DNA of 64,000 nucleotides from Natronosalvus halobius (GCF_024138145.1 NZ_CP099997.1:930001-994000), one strand, 5' to 3'; shown: positions 54,038 through 62,195, counted from the stretch's first letter. Notes: generated by a model from the sequence alone, not told the origin. Program-made: numbers and translations.

Positions 54038-54325
54038 ATGCCAGGGCCTCGAGCGACACAGGACAGTCGCCTCGCAACCGACCAGGACGCGCCCGGAGAA
54101 GCCGCTTCCACGACCGAACGAGAAGGCGAGCACGGACCCGCGACCGAGAGCTTCGTCGACCGCCTGCGCGTCGCGAGTTTCTGGACGGCGATTGTACTGC
54201 CGATCGCGTACTTGCCGATACTGGCCATTGGTTCGGACGGGACGCGAACGGGCCTGTTCGTCACCCTCCTTGCCGTCCACCTGGTGGCGCTTTACGTTGG
54301 CCACGCGCACAATGTTGAGCGGTAG
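54038..54325 (+). CDS. Small membrane protein, unknown function
   Basis: A 95-residue protein. An acidic, probably disordered N-terminus of about 45 residues is followed by two hydrophobic helices (FWTAIVLPIAYLPILAI and GLFVTLLAVHLVALYVGHAH). A TATA-like TATTTATG near 53995 lies about 40 bases upstream. I recognise no family. Confidence 0.65.
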   Translation: MPGPRATQDSRLATDQDAPGEAASTTEREGEHGPATESFVDRLRVASFWTAIVLPIAYLPILAIGSDGTRTGLFVTLLAVHLVALYVGHAHNVER

Positions 54326-54341
54326 TTCGCGCTGATAGTTT

Positions 54342-54386
54342 CAAACGGTGCACGCTTGTAGTTGCAAGCGGTGCACGCTGGTAGTC
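54342..54386 (+). repeat. 22-23-base tandem repeat, about two copies
   Basis: CAAACGGTGCACGCTTGTAGTT (54342-54363) recurs at 54365-54386 with three changes, and a partial third copy CAAACGG starts at 54387. It lies between the two small membrane protein genes. There are no CRISPR-like spacers. Confidence 0.65.
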
Positions 54387-54518
54387 CAAACGGAAGGTCG
54401 CCTCGCTAGTCCGCTATGCAGTCGTCAGCCACTCCCCTCTGCCGGCGTTGTCCATCCGGTTCCCGAGAATGTCCACTCACCACAAAAGTCATGGTGGCCG
54501 ACTCGAATTCTCTCTATC

Positions 54519-54824
54519 ATGGTCAATATCGATCCAACGGCCCTGGGACTCGAGTTCGGTGGCGGTGCAGCCATCGGCGCCCTCATGGGCTTCGCCGCGA
54601 AGAAAATCGCTAAACTCATCGCCGTCATCATCGGCGTCCAGCTCGTCATATTCCGGTACCTCGAATCACAGGGTATCCTCATCGTCGACTGGGGCGCGCT
54701 ATCGAACGGATTGATCAAAACGTCAGAACACGCAGACCCGACCTACCTCGAGTCGCTCATCTCGACGATGTCCGTCGGGGTCGGCTTCACGGCCGGCTTC
54801 CTGATCGGATTCCGTCGCGGATAA
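54519..54824 (+). CDS. FUN14-family membrane protein
   Basis: A 101-residue protein with three hydrophobic segments. The glycine-rich first helix LEFGGGAAIGALMGFAAKKIAKLIAVIIGVQLVIFRYLESQGILIVDW matches the FUN14 family (eukaryotic FUNDC1 relatives), and it ends with SVGVGFTAGFLIGFRRG. Function in archaea is unknown. The ATG at 54519 is used. In-frame codons upstream to 54348 lie across the repeat region. It converges with the SBDS gene. Confidence 0.88.
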   Translation: MVNIDPTALGLEFGGGAAIGALMGFAAKKIAKLIAVIIGVQLVIFRYLESQGILIVDWGALSNGLIKTSEHADPTYLESLISTMSVGVGFTAGFLIGFRRG

Positions 54825-54857
54825 CTGACTTTTCGAATTTCGTGCGTCGAACGATCG

Positions 54858-55583
54858 CTACCGCGTGCTCAACTCACCCTTATCGCTGACGATCTGTGTT
54901 TCCGCTTCGCCGCTCGTATTTTCGTTAACGACGTCGTAGAAGTCGTTTTGCAACCCGGCCGGGAACGTGATGACGCCGATCCAGGAGCCGTCCGGTTGCC
55001 ACTCCTCGCGCTCGAGGTCGCCGTACTGGCGAATCTTTGCCTGGGCACTTCCGGCGTACTCCGGGGGAATCTGGACGGCGATGGTGATCTCCTCGAATCG
55101 GATTGGGATCACGGGGCGAAGGGCGTCGAGGGCGTCGTCGACCTGTTCGCTCGCCGGTTCCATCGGATCGACCGTAAATCCGGCCTCTTCGAGGGCGTTT
55201 TCGATCCGCTCGGGAGGGTGGGGCGCGTCGTCCATCTGCGGGTTGATGGCGTTTCGCGCGATGGTCGTAATCAGTTCCTTTCGCTTCTGTTCTTGCATCT
55301 CCCGGCGCTGTTCGGCCGTGATCTGGATCTCTCCACGTTTGATTACCTCGGGTATGATCTCGAGGGGATCCGTGGTGTCGAACACGTCCTCGAGGTCGTT
55401 CTCGGCCGGCCGGTCACCCGTCGAGGCGTTGTCGAAGACGTCCTCCGCGGCGATGACGTCCTCTAAGTCGCCGTCGAACTCGCCGCGTTTGATCGTCAGT
55501 GCCGCGTCAGGGTCGACAAGCACTTCGAAGCGCGCACCGTGTGACTCGAGTCGCGCGGTGACTGCCTCGTCGAGCGATATCAT
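54858..55583 (-). CDS. Ribosome maturation protein SBDS (Sdo1)
   Basis: A 241-residue SBDS-family protein. In eukaryotes it helps remove eIF6 from the large ribosomal subunit. The archaeal form is thought to act similarly. The N-terminal SBDS domain (RFEVLVDPDAALTIKRGE to FDTTDPLEIIPEVIKRGEIQITAEQRREM) and the following helical domain (IENALEEAGFTVDPMEPASEQVDDALDALRPVIPIRFEEITIAVQIP) are complete. The ATG at 55583 gives MISLDEAVTARLE. It is last in the rnp3-methyltransferase-rnp2-psmA-SBDS run. Confidence 0.95.
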   Translation of the reverse strand: MISLDEAVTARLESHGARFEVLVDPDAALTIKRGEFDGDLEDVIAAEDVFDNASTGDRPAENDLEDVFDTTDPLEIIPEVIKRGEIQITAEQRREMQEQKRKELITTIARNAINPQMDDAPHPPERIENALEEAGFTVDPMEPASEQVDDALDALRPVIPIRFEEITIAVQIPPEYAGSAQAKIRQYGDLEREEWQPDGSWIGVITFPAGLQNDFYDVVNENTSGEAETQIVSDKGELSTR

Positions 55584-55699
55584 ATCCGAAGATATCCGCG
55601 GGCGGTTACAAGAGTGTTTCCCGTCGGGCGGTGATGGGATCGGGGTCGGGGTCGGGGCTAGGACACCGTTGCCGATGGTCGCGTTCGCGGTAGCGAAGA

Positions 55700-56467
55700 T
55701 TACTCCTCGCCGTCGGTCTCGTCTTCGTCGTCGCCCTCGTCGAGCAGTTCGTTCTCCACGAGGTACTCCTCGATGCGGTCGTCGTCGAACTGGACGAACG
55801 ACTCCGTCTCGGCGTCGATCGTCGCCAGGCCCACTTCGGTGGGGAGGAGGGAGTCGTCGTTGACCGACGCGAGCGCCTCGAGCGCGAGCGCGACGCCGCT
55901 GTCGAGGTCCGCCTCCTCGTCGTAGTTCTCCTCCAGGAAGCCCTGGAGTTCGCCGCGTTCGGCGCCGACGGCGAGGGCTTTCCACTCGTAAGGCGTTCCC
56001 GACGGATCGGTCTCGAAGAGACGGGGTTCGCCGTTCTCGATGCCGCCGACGATGAGTGCGACGCCGAACGGGCGGGCACCGCCGACCTGGGTATACTGCT
56101 GGATGTGGTCGGTGATCTCTTTGGTCAGGCTCTCAACGCCGATGGGTTCGCCGTAGCGGAGGTGATTGACCTGCGCCCGCCGGCGGGCGAAGTCGATAAG
56201 CTGGCGAGCGTCGGCGACGTGACCGGCGCTCGCGATGCCGATGTGGTCGTCGGCCTTGTGGATCTTCTCGACGCTCGAATCCTCGAGGAGCGGCGATGGG
56301 ATCCGCTTGTCGACGGCCAGGACGACGCCGCCAGCCGTTCGGATGCCGATGCTCGCGGTGCCACGTTTGACCGCCTCGCGGGCATACTCTACCTGGTAGA
56401 GTCGGCCGTCTGGCGAGAAGATCGTGATGCCGCGGTCGTACGCCTGCTGTTGGGCTTGTCCCTGCAT
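55700..56467 (-). CDS. psmA: Proteasome alpha subunit
   Basis: A 255-residue proteasome alpha subunit, forming the outer rings and the gate of the 20S core. The start MQGQAQQQAYDRGITIFSPDGRLYQVEYAREAVKRG is the alpha-type signature, with the gate-lining YDRGITIFSPDGRLYQVEYA. It ends with an acidic tail of about 20 residues (EGDDEDETDGEE type), common in haloarchaea. Archaeal genomes often place it beside SBDS and RNase P protein genes, as here. The unfoldases Cdc48 in this window could feed it. Confidence 0.96.
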   Translation of the reverse strand: MQGQAQQQAYDRGITIFSPDGRLYQVEYAREAVKRGTASIGIRTAGGVVLAVDKRIPSPLLEDSSVEKIHKADDHIGIASAGHVADARQLIDFARRRAQVNHLRYGEPIGVESLTKEITDHIQQYTQVGGARPFGVALIVGGIENGEPRLFETDPSGTPYEWKALAVGAERGELQGFLEENYDEEADLDSGVALALEALASVNDDSLLPTEVGLATIDAETESFVQFDDDRIEEYLVENELLDEGDDEDETDGEE

Positions 56468-56907
56468 AGTATCACGTTAACGTTAGATCGGAATCGAGGG
56501 GTGTCGTGGTGACGGTCGCGTCATCGAGTCGCGGTGAAACGGCGCCGGCACCGATTCCATCGGGCCGGGTGACTGCCCCCGGATGACCGCCATCGGCACC
56601 AGTCATCGCCACAGGATGGAAACGACGCTCGTTCGCCCGACGACTCGGTCAGCGATGTCGAACACGACGAATCTCTCTACCCGACCTTACCGGCGGCGTC
56701 CTAAATAGTTTTCTTCCTCCGGTCTCGCTTACCGCGGTCCGGGGGCGTATTTGTCTCGGGCGTTCGTCGCGAGCGTTCGTTTCCGGTGTTCATCTCGCGA
56801 GTGTTCTCCTCGGGCGTTTGTCGCGAGTGTTCGCTCGAACGTTCGTTTCCGGTGTTCGCTCGAGCGTCAAGCTCGAGAAACAGGGGCATCGTCGATCGAA
56901 CGGCCCA
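56468..56907 (-). other. Long gap between rnp2 and psmA with degenerate repeats
   Basis: These 440 bases hold no gene I can support. They contain a degenerate duplication at 56755-56868 (units of about 54-60 bases starting CTCGGGCG, rich in GTTCG and CGAGTGTTC). The remainder is presumably the psmA promoter. The gap is unusual because these genes are normally closely packed. Confidence 0.5.
56755..56868. repeat. Degenerate 54-60-base duplication
   Basis: The unit beginning CTCGGGCGTT at 56755 is repeated from 56809 as CTCGGGCGTT with further internal copies of CGAG(C/T)GTTCG and the shared block CGTTCGTTTCCGGTGTTC. The second copy carries an extra TCGCTCGAA. It forms several small inverted repeats around TCGCGA and CTCGAG. 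Confidence 0.6.
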
Positions 56908-57255
56908 TCACAGGTGTGACTCGGCCCCCCGAATCGTTCCGCTCACGCCTCGAACGACCAGACCCAGCGACGCGCCGTCGACGCTCTGGACGCAGGCGAC
57001 CGCGGCTCGAGCACGGTCGACCTCGCCGTGGCGGACGCGGATTATCGCCTCCCCGTTTCCTGCGTCGGCGTCGAACCGGAATCGGACGACCGTCAGGTCG
57101 GCGTCCGCACTCCCCGGATCGCCGAGGAGGTTCTGACCGGCGTACCAGACTTCCCGCTGGAAGGCTCGCCGACCGATGACCGCGTCGGGACGGCTCTCGA
57201 GAGCGACGGTGAGGTATCGCCACCGCGGCCGGAGGTGTTTCGGGAGGTGTTTCAT
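56908..57255 (-). CDS. rnp2: RNase P protein component Pop5 (Rnp2)
   Basis: A 115-residue Pop5/Rpp14-family protein, a subunit of archaeal RNase P, which trims tRNA 5' ends. MKHLPKHLRPRWRYLTVALE is the family start. The core includes DLTVVRFRFDADAGNGEAIIRVRHGEVDRARAAVACV and VVRGVSGTIRGAE. The ATG at 57255 follows the methyltransferase stop by 16 bases, so they are one transcript with rnp3. Confidence 0.92.
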   Translation of the reverse strand: MKHLPKHLRPRWRYLTVALESRPDAVIGRRAFQREVWYAGQNLLGDPGSADADLTVVRFRFDADAGNGEAIIRVRHGEVDRARAAVACVQSVDGASLGLVVRGVSGTIRGAESHL

Positions 57256-57271
57256 GTGCAGGTGCAGCGAC

Positions 57272-57892
57272 TCACGGCTCCTGTTTCTCGGCACGCTCGG
57301 CGACCAGGACACCGACCTGGTCGTGAACCCGTTCGACGGCCGTCAGCGAGAAGCCGGCGTCGGTGAACGCGTCTGCCAGCGTTCCGACCGTCGCCGGGTC
57401 GTCGACCGAGGGGTCGTAGAACGGCTCGCTCGGGTCCGGTTCGCCGAAGAACATCACGTCCCCGAGGACGAATCGTCGGGGCTCGAGGGCGGCGATGACG
57501 TCAATGGCCTCGCGTTTCTCGTGGTCCGCGAGGTGGTGCATGGCGAAGTTCGAGGTGACGATATCGACGGAGACGCTGTCGACGTCGGGTTCGCGGAAGG
57601 TTCCGTAGTCGAAAGAGACGTTCTCGAGGCCGCGTTCCTCCGCTTTCGCGCGCGCTTCGTCCATCATGCCTTCGCTGATGTCCCGGCCGATCACAGCCTC
57701 GGCGTCGGACGCGAGCGAGAGGGCGATCGCCCCGGTTCCGGCGCCGAGGTCGAGGATCGTCTCGTCGGATTCGGGGGCCGCGTGTTCGATAACCAGATTC
57801 GCGCACGCGCGGTATTCGTCGCTCTTCGAGTCGTCGTACTCACTCGCCTTCTCGTCGAATCGAGCCGCGTGATCCGCGACGCTTCGTTTCAT
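57272..57892 (-). CDS. Class I SAM-dependent methyltransferase
   Basis: A 206-residue methyltransferase. Motif I is LDLGAGTGAIALSLA near residue 48, followed by IGRDISEGMMDEARAKAEERG (motif II region), VSFDYGTF and IVTSNFAMHHL. Its gene sits inside the RNase P operon, between rnp3 and rnp2, and overlaps the end of rnp3 by 53 bases. This position suggests a role in tRNA or rRNA processing, but the substrate is not known. Confidence 0.88.
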   Translation of the reverse strand: MKRSVADHAARFDEKASEYDDSKSDEYRACANLVIEHAAPESDETILDLGAGTGAIALSLASDAEAVIGRDISEGMMDEARAKAEERGLENVSFDYGTFREPDVDSVSVDIVTSNFAMHHLADHEKREAIDVIAALEPRRFVLGDVMFFGEPDPSEPFYDPSVDDPATVGTLADAFTDAGFSLTAVERVHDQVGVLVAERAEKQEP

Positions 57893-58598
57893 ATCGTCCA
57901 CGTTCGACCCCCGGTTCAATGAACGAATCGGACTGGATCCGTCGGTTGCGCGCCACCAGTCGTCCCCACTCCGCGAGACCGTCGACGATCCACTCGCGGT
58001 CGAAGCCGAGTTCGACGCCGAGCGCGCAGAGTTCCCTCGGCGCCCGTACCTCGAGTGGCCCCTCGGGATCGCCGCTGACGACGTACGGCGCGTCGTAGTA
58101 GTCGACGATCTCCCGGAGTTTGCGAAGCGACTGGACGGCCCGAACCCGCCGGCCACCCGTGGTCCGGAGGACGTCCGCGAAGGAGAACTCGAGGCGAACG
58201 CCGTTGGCCGCGGCCGCTTTCACCAGGACGTGGTTGACGTCGCCAGAGCCGTCCATCGGGTGCGCGAGCACGTCGACTTTGTCGGTTTCGACGGCGAACC
58301 GATTGAGCGCGTTCGTGCCGCCGTGGATCGCCAGGATCGTGTACTGCGGTCGGTAGTTCCCCACCGAACCGCTGGCCTGGTGGGGATCGTTGGCCCGGAT
58401 TTCGATGCCGTCGACGACGTCGATGCCGTGCTCGTCAGCCAGATCTTGGGCGTCGAACTCGAGTCTCGAGCCGTCGTGGTTTCGAACGACCACGCCCTCG
58501 AAGCCGTAGCTCGCGGCAGTTTCGGCGACGCGAGAGACGGTCTCGGCGTCCGTTTCGACTCCATCGGCGTCGGCGTCGACGCGAACGGCCTCGTACAT
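57840..58598 (-). CDS. rnp3: RNase P protein component Rpp30 (Rnp3)
   Basis: A 252-residue Rpp30-family protein with a TIM-like barrel, a subunit of archaeal RNase P. MYEAVRVDADADGVETDAETVSRVAETAASYGFEGVVVRNHD is the start, with VDVLAHPMDG and GVRLEFSF in the middle and RAPRELCALGVELGF near the end. The C-terminal tail is basic (RYETKRRGSRGS). It is the first gene of the RNase P-proteasome-SBDS run. Confidence 0.93.
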   Translation of the reverse strand: MYEAVRVDADADGVETDAETVSRVAETAASYGFEGVVVRNHDGSRLEFDAQDLADEHGIDVVDGIEIRANDPHQASGSVGNYRPQYTILAIHGGTNALNRFAVETDKVDVLAHPMDGSGDVNHVLVKAAAANGVRLEFSFADVLRTTGGRRVRAVQSLRKLREIVDYYDAPYVVSGDPEGPLEVRAPRELCALGVELGFDREWIVDGLAEWGRLVARNRRIQSDSFIEPGVERGRYETKRRGSRGSIRREGE

Positions 58599-58918
58599 AC
58601 GCAACTCGAGGGACGGCGGTGACTTGTGGTTTGCGACCGCATACGTGGAGAACTGCCACTGATGAGAACAGCTCTGGACGACCGACGTGGCCGGACGCGG
58701 GGCTCGAGCACTGCGAGAGTCCCGCGTTTCGGGAAGGGCAGGCACCGCACGAAATTGTACCGCGAGCGAAGAATGAGCGAGCGGGCCGACGACCGATGTG
58801 AGTAAACGGAGTGAGCGAACGAAGGGAGGAGTGCTTTTGGTCGAGCTTTTACCGAGGGACGCATCGCTGGCGGCGAAGCCGTCAGCGAAGCAAGACCGCA
58901 GCGTAAAAGGTCGGTTCT
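58599..58918. other. Gene-free region downstream of tbsP
   Basis: These 320 bases contain a foldable element at 58842-58913 (listed separately) and, at about 58765-58835, a run rich in GAGCGA and GTGAGT words. Similar GAGCGA-rich stretches are frequent between haloarchaeal genes. No gene is supported. Confidence 0.55.
58842..58913 (-). ncRNA. Structured element in the tbsP 3' region, possible RNA or terminator
   Basis: An outer stem pairs 58842-58852 with 58903-58913 (10 of 11 positions). An inner hairpin pairs 58864-58874 with 58878-58888 (11 pairs, one G-U) around a GAA loop. It starts six bases after the tbsP stop codon. It could stabilise or terminate the tbsP transcript, be a separate RNA, or be a copy of a dispersed haloarchaeal repeat. 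Confidence 0.4.
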
Positions 58919-59737
58919 CTAGTTCAGAATACTCTGAGCGACCGTCGCGAGCTGGCCGTTGTCGGCCTCGTCGAGGCGCTCGTCGCCGATTTTGAGGCGC
59001 AGGCGCGGACGACCGACGTCGATCGGGACCTTCTCGGTGTCGATCAGGCCCATGTCTTCGAGCTTGGTCTTCGTTCGGCTGAACGTCGCCTTGCTGGCGA
59101 TGCCGACGTCCTCGCCCCACTTGCTGATGTCGTAGAGCAGAGCCTCGTTCTTCGCGGCCACGAGCAGCGAGATGGTTACCTCGTCCAGGCCGTCGCCGTC
59201 GCCGCGAGCGGTCTCGAGCGAGTTGAGGATCGCCGTGAAGTCCTCCTCGGCCTCGGCGCTGATCTCGTCGGTGAGCGTCTCGCGGACGCGCGTGATCGGC
59301 GGCGTTCGGAGGTTGAAGGCGTTCGCCTCCTCCCAGCGGCCGGCGTAGGTGTCGAACGCGGCCTCGACGAACTCCTCGTCCTCGGTGACGAGGCCGCCGA
59401 CGCGGTCCCCCGCGTGGACGACAGCGACGACGCTGTCCTCGGTAATGAGCAGGGAGTTTTCGGGAGCCTGATCGAGGGTTCGCAGTTCGAGGGCGCCGTC
59501 GGCAATGAGGTCGGCGGCGTTGGAGGCGACGATGAAGTCGTCCATGACGTCCTTGAGCGTGCGGTCGTCCGCGAGCATGTGGACGGTCGGGAGGTCGCCG
59601 TCGAAGGTCGTCGCGACGGTGACGAACTCGTCGATGGCGTCCCAGGACGGGTTGATCATGTATACGTCACCGGTCGTCTCCTCGAGAACTGACTCGAGGA
59701 TATCGTCAATCTGGTGGTTGAGTAAATTCGAAGCCAT
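58919..59737 (-). CDS. tbsP: Transcriptional regulator TbsP
   Basis: A 272-residue haloarchaeal regulator of the TbsP family. In Haloferax this family helps control a glyceraldehyde-3-phosphate dehydrogenase gene. The N-terminal part (MASNLLNHQIDDILESVLEETTGDVYMINPSWDAIDEFVTVAT, then LPTVHMLADDRTLKDVMDDF) is an alpha/beta sensor-like domain. The C-terminal part has SLLVAAKNEALLYDISKWGEDVGIASKATFSRTKTKLEDMGLI, a winged-helix DNA-binding unit. A palindrome overlaps its promoter. The family name rests on my recollection of the conserved sequence. Confidence 0.8.
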   Translation of the reverse strand: MASNLLNHQIDDILESVLEETTGDVYMINPSWDAIDEFVTVATTFDGDLPTVHMLADDRTLKDVMDDFIVASNAADLIADGALELRTLDQAPENSLLITEDSVVAVVHAGDRVGGLVTEDEEFVEAAFDTYAGRWEEANAFNLRTPPITRVRETLTDEISAEAEEDFTAILNSLETARGDGDGLDEVTISLLVAAKNEALLYDISKWGEDVGIASKATFSRTKTKLEDMGLIDTEKVPIDVGRPRLRLKIGDERLDEADNGQLATVAQSILN

Positions 59738-60116
59738 GCGTATACACAAGTAATTGATCGCCAACTACTTAATATTGTTGGCCCAAATTCTGCCAAACCT
59801 TGTGGTTAACGTCCAGATGAGGTGATTTTTGTCGCTTTTCTCGGCATTTCTTTCGATCGACCGAGAGTTTAGCTAGCAAACCACATACAGAAAGCCGTCA
59901 GGCACCGTTCCGTGCTGAAGTTCCATCGTCAGTAACAGAGAGTCGTATGTCTGTGCTAGATAGTCACACAATAGCAACAGTTAACTCCCCTGAATGCCAT
60001 TCCTGTTGTCGTATGGGTGTCACGGATACGCGACCGTGGGGACGAGAGCGAGGAGCCCCCGAACAGCCAATCCAGGAGCACGAGACGACGACCGACGCGT
60101 CCAGTCGGATCAGCAC
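59738..60116. other. Region between the CHAT gene and tbsP
   Basis: These 379 bases hold the tbsP promoter (palindrome at 59760-59782 covering TTAATATT) and about 200 bases of AT-richer sequence at 59800-59990 with no clear feature. A 61-codon frame at 59947-60132 with several cysteines runs into the CHAT gene's end and is not convincing. Confidence 0.5.
59760..59782. promoter_or_regulatory. Palindromic operator candidate upstream of tbsP
   Basis: GCCAAC-N11-GTTGGC is a perfect 6-base inverted repeat. The 11-base spacer (TACTTAATATT) contains the likely TATA box, about 30-40 bases before the ATG at 59737. A dimer bound here would block the promoter, so autoregulation by TbsP is a simple guess. 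Confidence 0.5.
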
Positions 60117-62195
60117 TTACGGAGGCCCTTGACCGTCGAACTCGCCGGCGAGTTCGGTCGACCAGTAGACGTCACCGTCGTAGATAACCGCGACGTTCGA
60201 TTCCGCGAGAAATGCCGCTAGTTCTGCTTCATCGAGCGTGAACGTCGCCGGCGAACCACAGAGATAGCTGTACTCGTTGTCGGCTGCATGCGGAAAGTAG
60301 TAGAGGCCGTTGACCCGCGTGGAGTAACACTCGAGTTCAAGCAGGTACCGGCCGTCCTCGAGTCGGTCGATGGTCGCCGTCGTTGGCAACTCGAGGTTGC
60401 CGCCCGTCAGCGCGTGCGTGCCGTCGCCGACGACGGCGTAATCTTTTCCCATCATGATCCGTCGCCGGGCGAGTCGCATCGCGCGCTCGAAGCTAAAGCC
60501 GTGGACGAGGAGTTTCGCGAACGTCGCGCCGACCTTCAGCGCGTGGTCGTTGAGCACCTGCGTGAACGTCACCGCCCCCGCGACGCTCCCGCGCTCGATG
60601 AGTCCCATCCCTTCGTAGTACGAGCCACAGGCGTTGAGGAAGAACGTCTCGACGCGACACTGCTCGAGGCTCGAGACCGAGAGCGATCCGTCCGGGCACC
60701 GAAACCCGCCGGTTTCGCAGTGGCCGATGTAGTGGACGAACGCGTGGTCGTCCTCGAGCAGTCGCGCGAGCGCGTCGGTCGTGAGGTGTTCCTGGACGCG
60801 AACGTCGAGGGAGAGTTCCTCCGCTCGCTGTTGATAGATTTCGGCGACCCGTTCGCGTTCACCAGCCATTTCGGGATCGTTCAGGACGACGCGGATCGAC
60901 GTCGACTCTGTGTCGCGCTCGAGGAACTGGAGGCGGTTCCGGTAGGCGCCGACGGTCGATTTGAACACGTCGATGGGGACGCCGTCTGCGAGCCAACCGT
61001 GGACGCGTCCGCCCCGAAGTTCCGGTTTGACGATGTTGACGGAGGCGACCTTCCCGGCCCCGGACGGCCCGCTGCGGTAGAAGTCGGTGAGCGAGCGCTC
61101 GACCAGTTCTCGTCCCTCGAGCGTCGACGTCCTGGGCGTGAAGATCAGGCTGAGGCGATCGAGCAGATGGGGAATCGCCTCGACGCTCGCCGCGTTCGGT
61201 TCGACGTACGTCGAGAGGTGCCACTCCGGCAGCCGGTGTTTGACCGCTGCATACGGAACGTCGAGGTACGTCGACAGTCGCTCCTGGGGCGTCGCGTGGT
61301 ACAGTCGCTCCGCGTCGAGGTCGAGGACATCGAGCAGGCTCGATTCCGCGAGCGTGGTGCCGTAGGGACCGGCGTTGCGAACGAGACAGTCCAGGAAGAA
61401 CCACTGCCGCAGGCACTGTTCGACGTCCCGCTCGAGGTCGGGCATCGGCGCGAGTTCGTGTTCGCGGGCGACCGACGGGAGGCGAATGCGTGGTGTCGCG
61501 TCGGGTTCGGTCCTGACCGCCGCCTGCAGGTAGTACGCGAGTGGCGCCGTCACGAACAGCGTGTCGTAACACGGCGGGACGACGAGTTCGATGTCGGACT
61601 GGGACGCCTGCTCGAGGACGGCGTCGGGTGCCGAAAACGTGGGGCCGGTCTCGAGCAGCGGCGGATGACCGCGGAGCGTCGGGTACGTACGATCGGGTGA
61701 GTCGGTCTTGATCGACGACGAGAGCGCGGAGAGGCCGCGAGCGAATCCGGCGGGCGTGTCGGGAATCGTGATCGTCTCGGCCGGCAGCTCGTGACGGCTC
61801 CGGAAGCCCAGGATGGTTCGCGTGCGCTCGGGGAAGGAGACGACCAGCGAGGAATAGTCCGGCGCGCGCTGGACGACCGCCTCCCCCGAGAACCGAAGGT
61901 AGGTCTTGATGCCCGTGTCGATGTCGAGGACGTACTCACCGGGCGGAAGCGTCATCGAGTGTTGATCCGGTTCGAGGTGGAATCGTTCGTCTCGGCCGAG
62001 CGAGAACGCGTAGACGACGGCGTGCGGGAAGCGAAACGCGGTTGCCGTCACCGCGACGGTGTCGTCGACCGGCCGCGAGATGTCCGGACCTGGGCCTTCG
62101 ACGTCGAGGCCGATCCCCTGCACGTGGAGTTCGGCGTTGTCTGCGTCGACCACTCGCAGGTGGGTGTCGTCGTCGGCCACCTCCCACTCTATCAT
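60117..62195 (-). CDS. CHAT-domain (caspase-like) protein
   Basis: A 692-residue protein. The first 350 or so residues are beta-rich and then helical, with no domain I can name, starting MIEWEVADDDTHLRVVDADN. From about residue 400 a CHAT caspase-fold domain is visible. Its catalytic histidine is H492 in HAFVHYIGHC and its cysteine C523 in FFLNACGSYYEG. SVAGAVTFTQVLNDHALKVGATFAKLLVHGFSFERAMRLAR follows, as in other CHAT proteins. There is no signal or membrane segment. It is divergent from glyA. A protease role is likely, but target and trigger are unknown. Confidence 0.82.
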   Translation of the reverse strand: MIEWEVADDDTHLRVVDADNAELHVQGIGLDVEGPGPDISRPVDDTVAVTATAFRFPHAVVYAFSLGRDERFHLEPDQHSMTLPPGEYVLDIDTGIKTYLRFSGEAVVQRAPDYSSLVVSFPERTRTILGFRSRHELPAETITIPDTPAGFARGLSALSSSIKTDSPDRTYPTLRGHPPLLETGPTFSAPDAVLEQASQSDIELVVPPCYDTLFVTAPLAYYLQAAVRTEPDATPRIRLPSVAREHELAPMPDLERDVEQCLRQWFFLDCLVRNAGPYGTTLAESSLLDVLDLDAERLYHATPQERLSTYLDVPYAAVKHRLPEWHLSTYVEPNAASVEAIPHLLDRLSLIFTPRTSTLEGRELVERSLTDFYRSGPSGAGKVASVNIVKPELRGGRVHGWLADGVPIDVFKSTVGAYRNRLQFLERDTESTSIRVVLNDPEMAGERERVAEIYQQRAEELSLDVRVQEHLTTDALARLLEDDHAFVHYIGHCETGGFRCPDGSLSVSSLEQCRVETFFLNACGSYYEGMGLIERGSVAGAVTFTQVLNDHALKVGATFAKLLVHGFSFERAMRLARRRIMMGKDYAVVGDGTHALTGGNLELPTTATIDRLEDGRYLLELECYSTRVNGLYYFPHAADNEYSYLCGSPATFTLDEAELAAFLAESNVAVIYDGDVYWSTELAGEFDGQGPP

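Noticed and set aside
54342-54386. A possible CRISPR or attachment site.
   Set aside because: The units are head to tail with no spacers. No integrase or tRNA gene is nearby.
59947-60132. A 61-codon cysteine-containing frame between tbsP and the CHAT gene.
   Set aside because: It runs into the end of the CHAT gene on the opposite strand, has no promoter and no recognisable zinc spacing.
60288-61700. A 470-codon plus-strand open frame.
   Set aside because: It lies antisense to the CHAT gene and shows the charged, repetitive composition of shadow frames.
60117-62195. A CHAT-based defence operon (gasdermin or RNA-guided type).
   Set aside because: No gasdermin-like, Cas-like or TPR partner gene adjoins the CHAT gene. 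The neighbours are glyA and tbsP.
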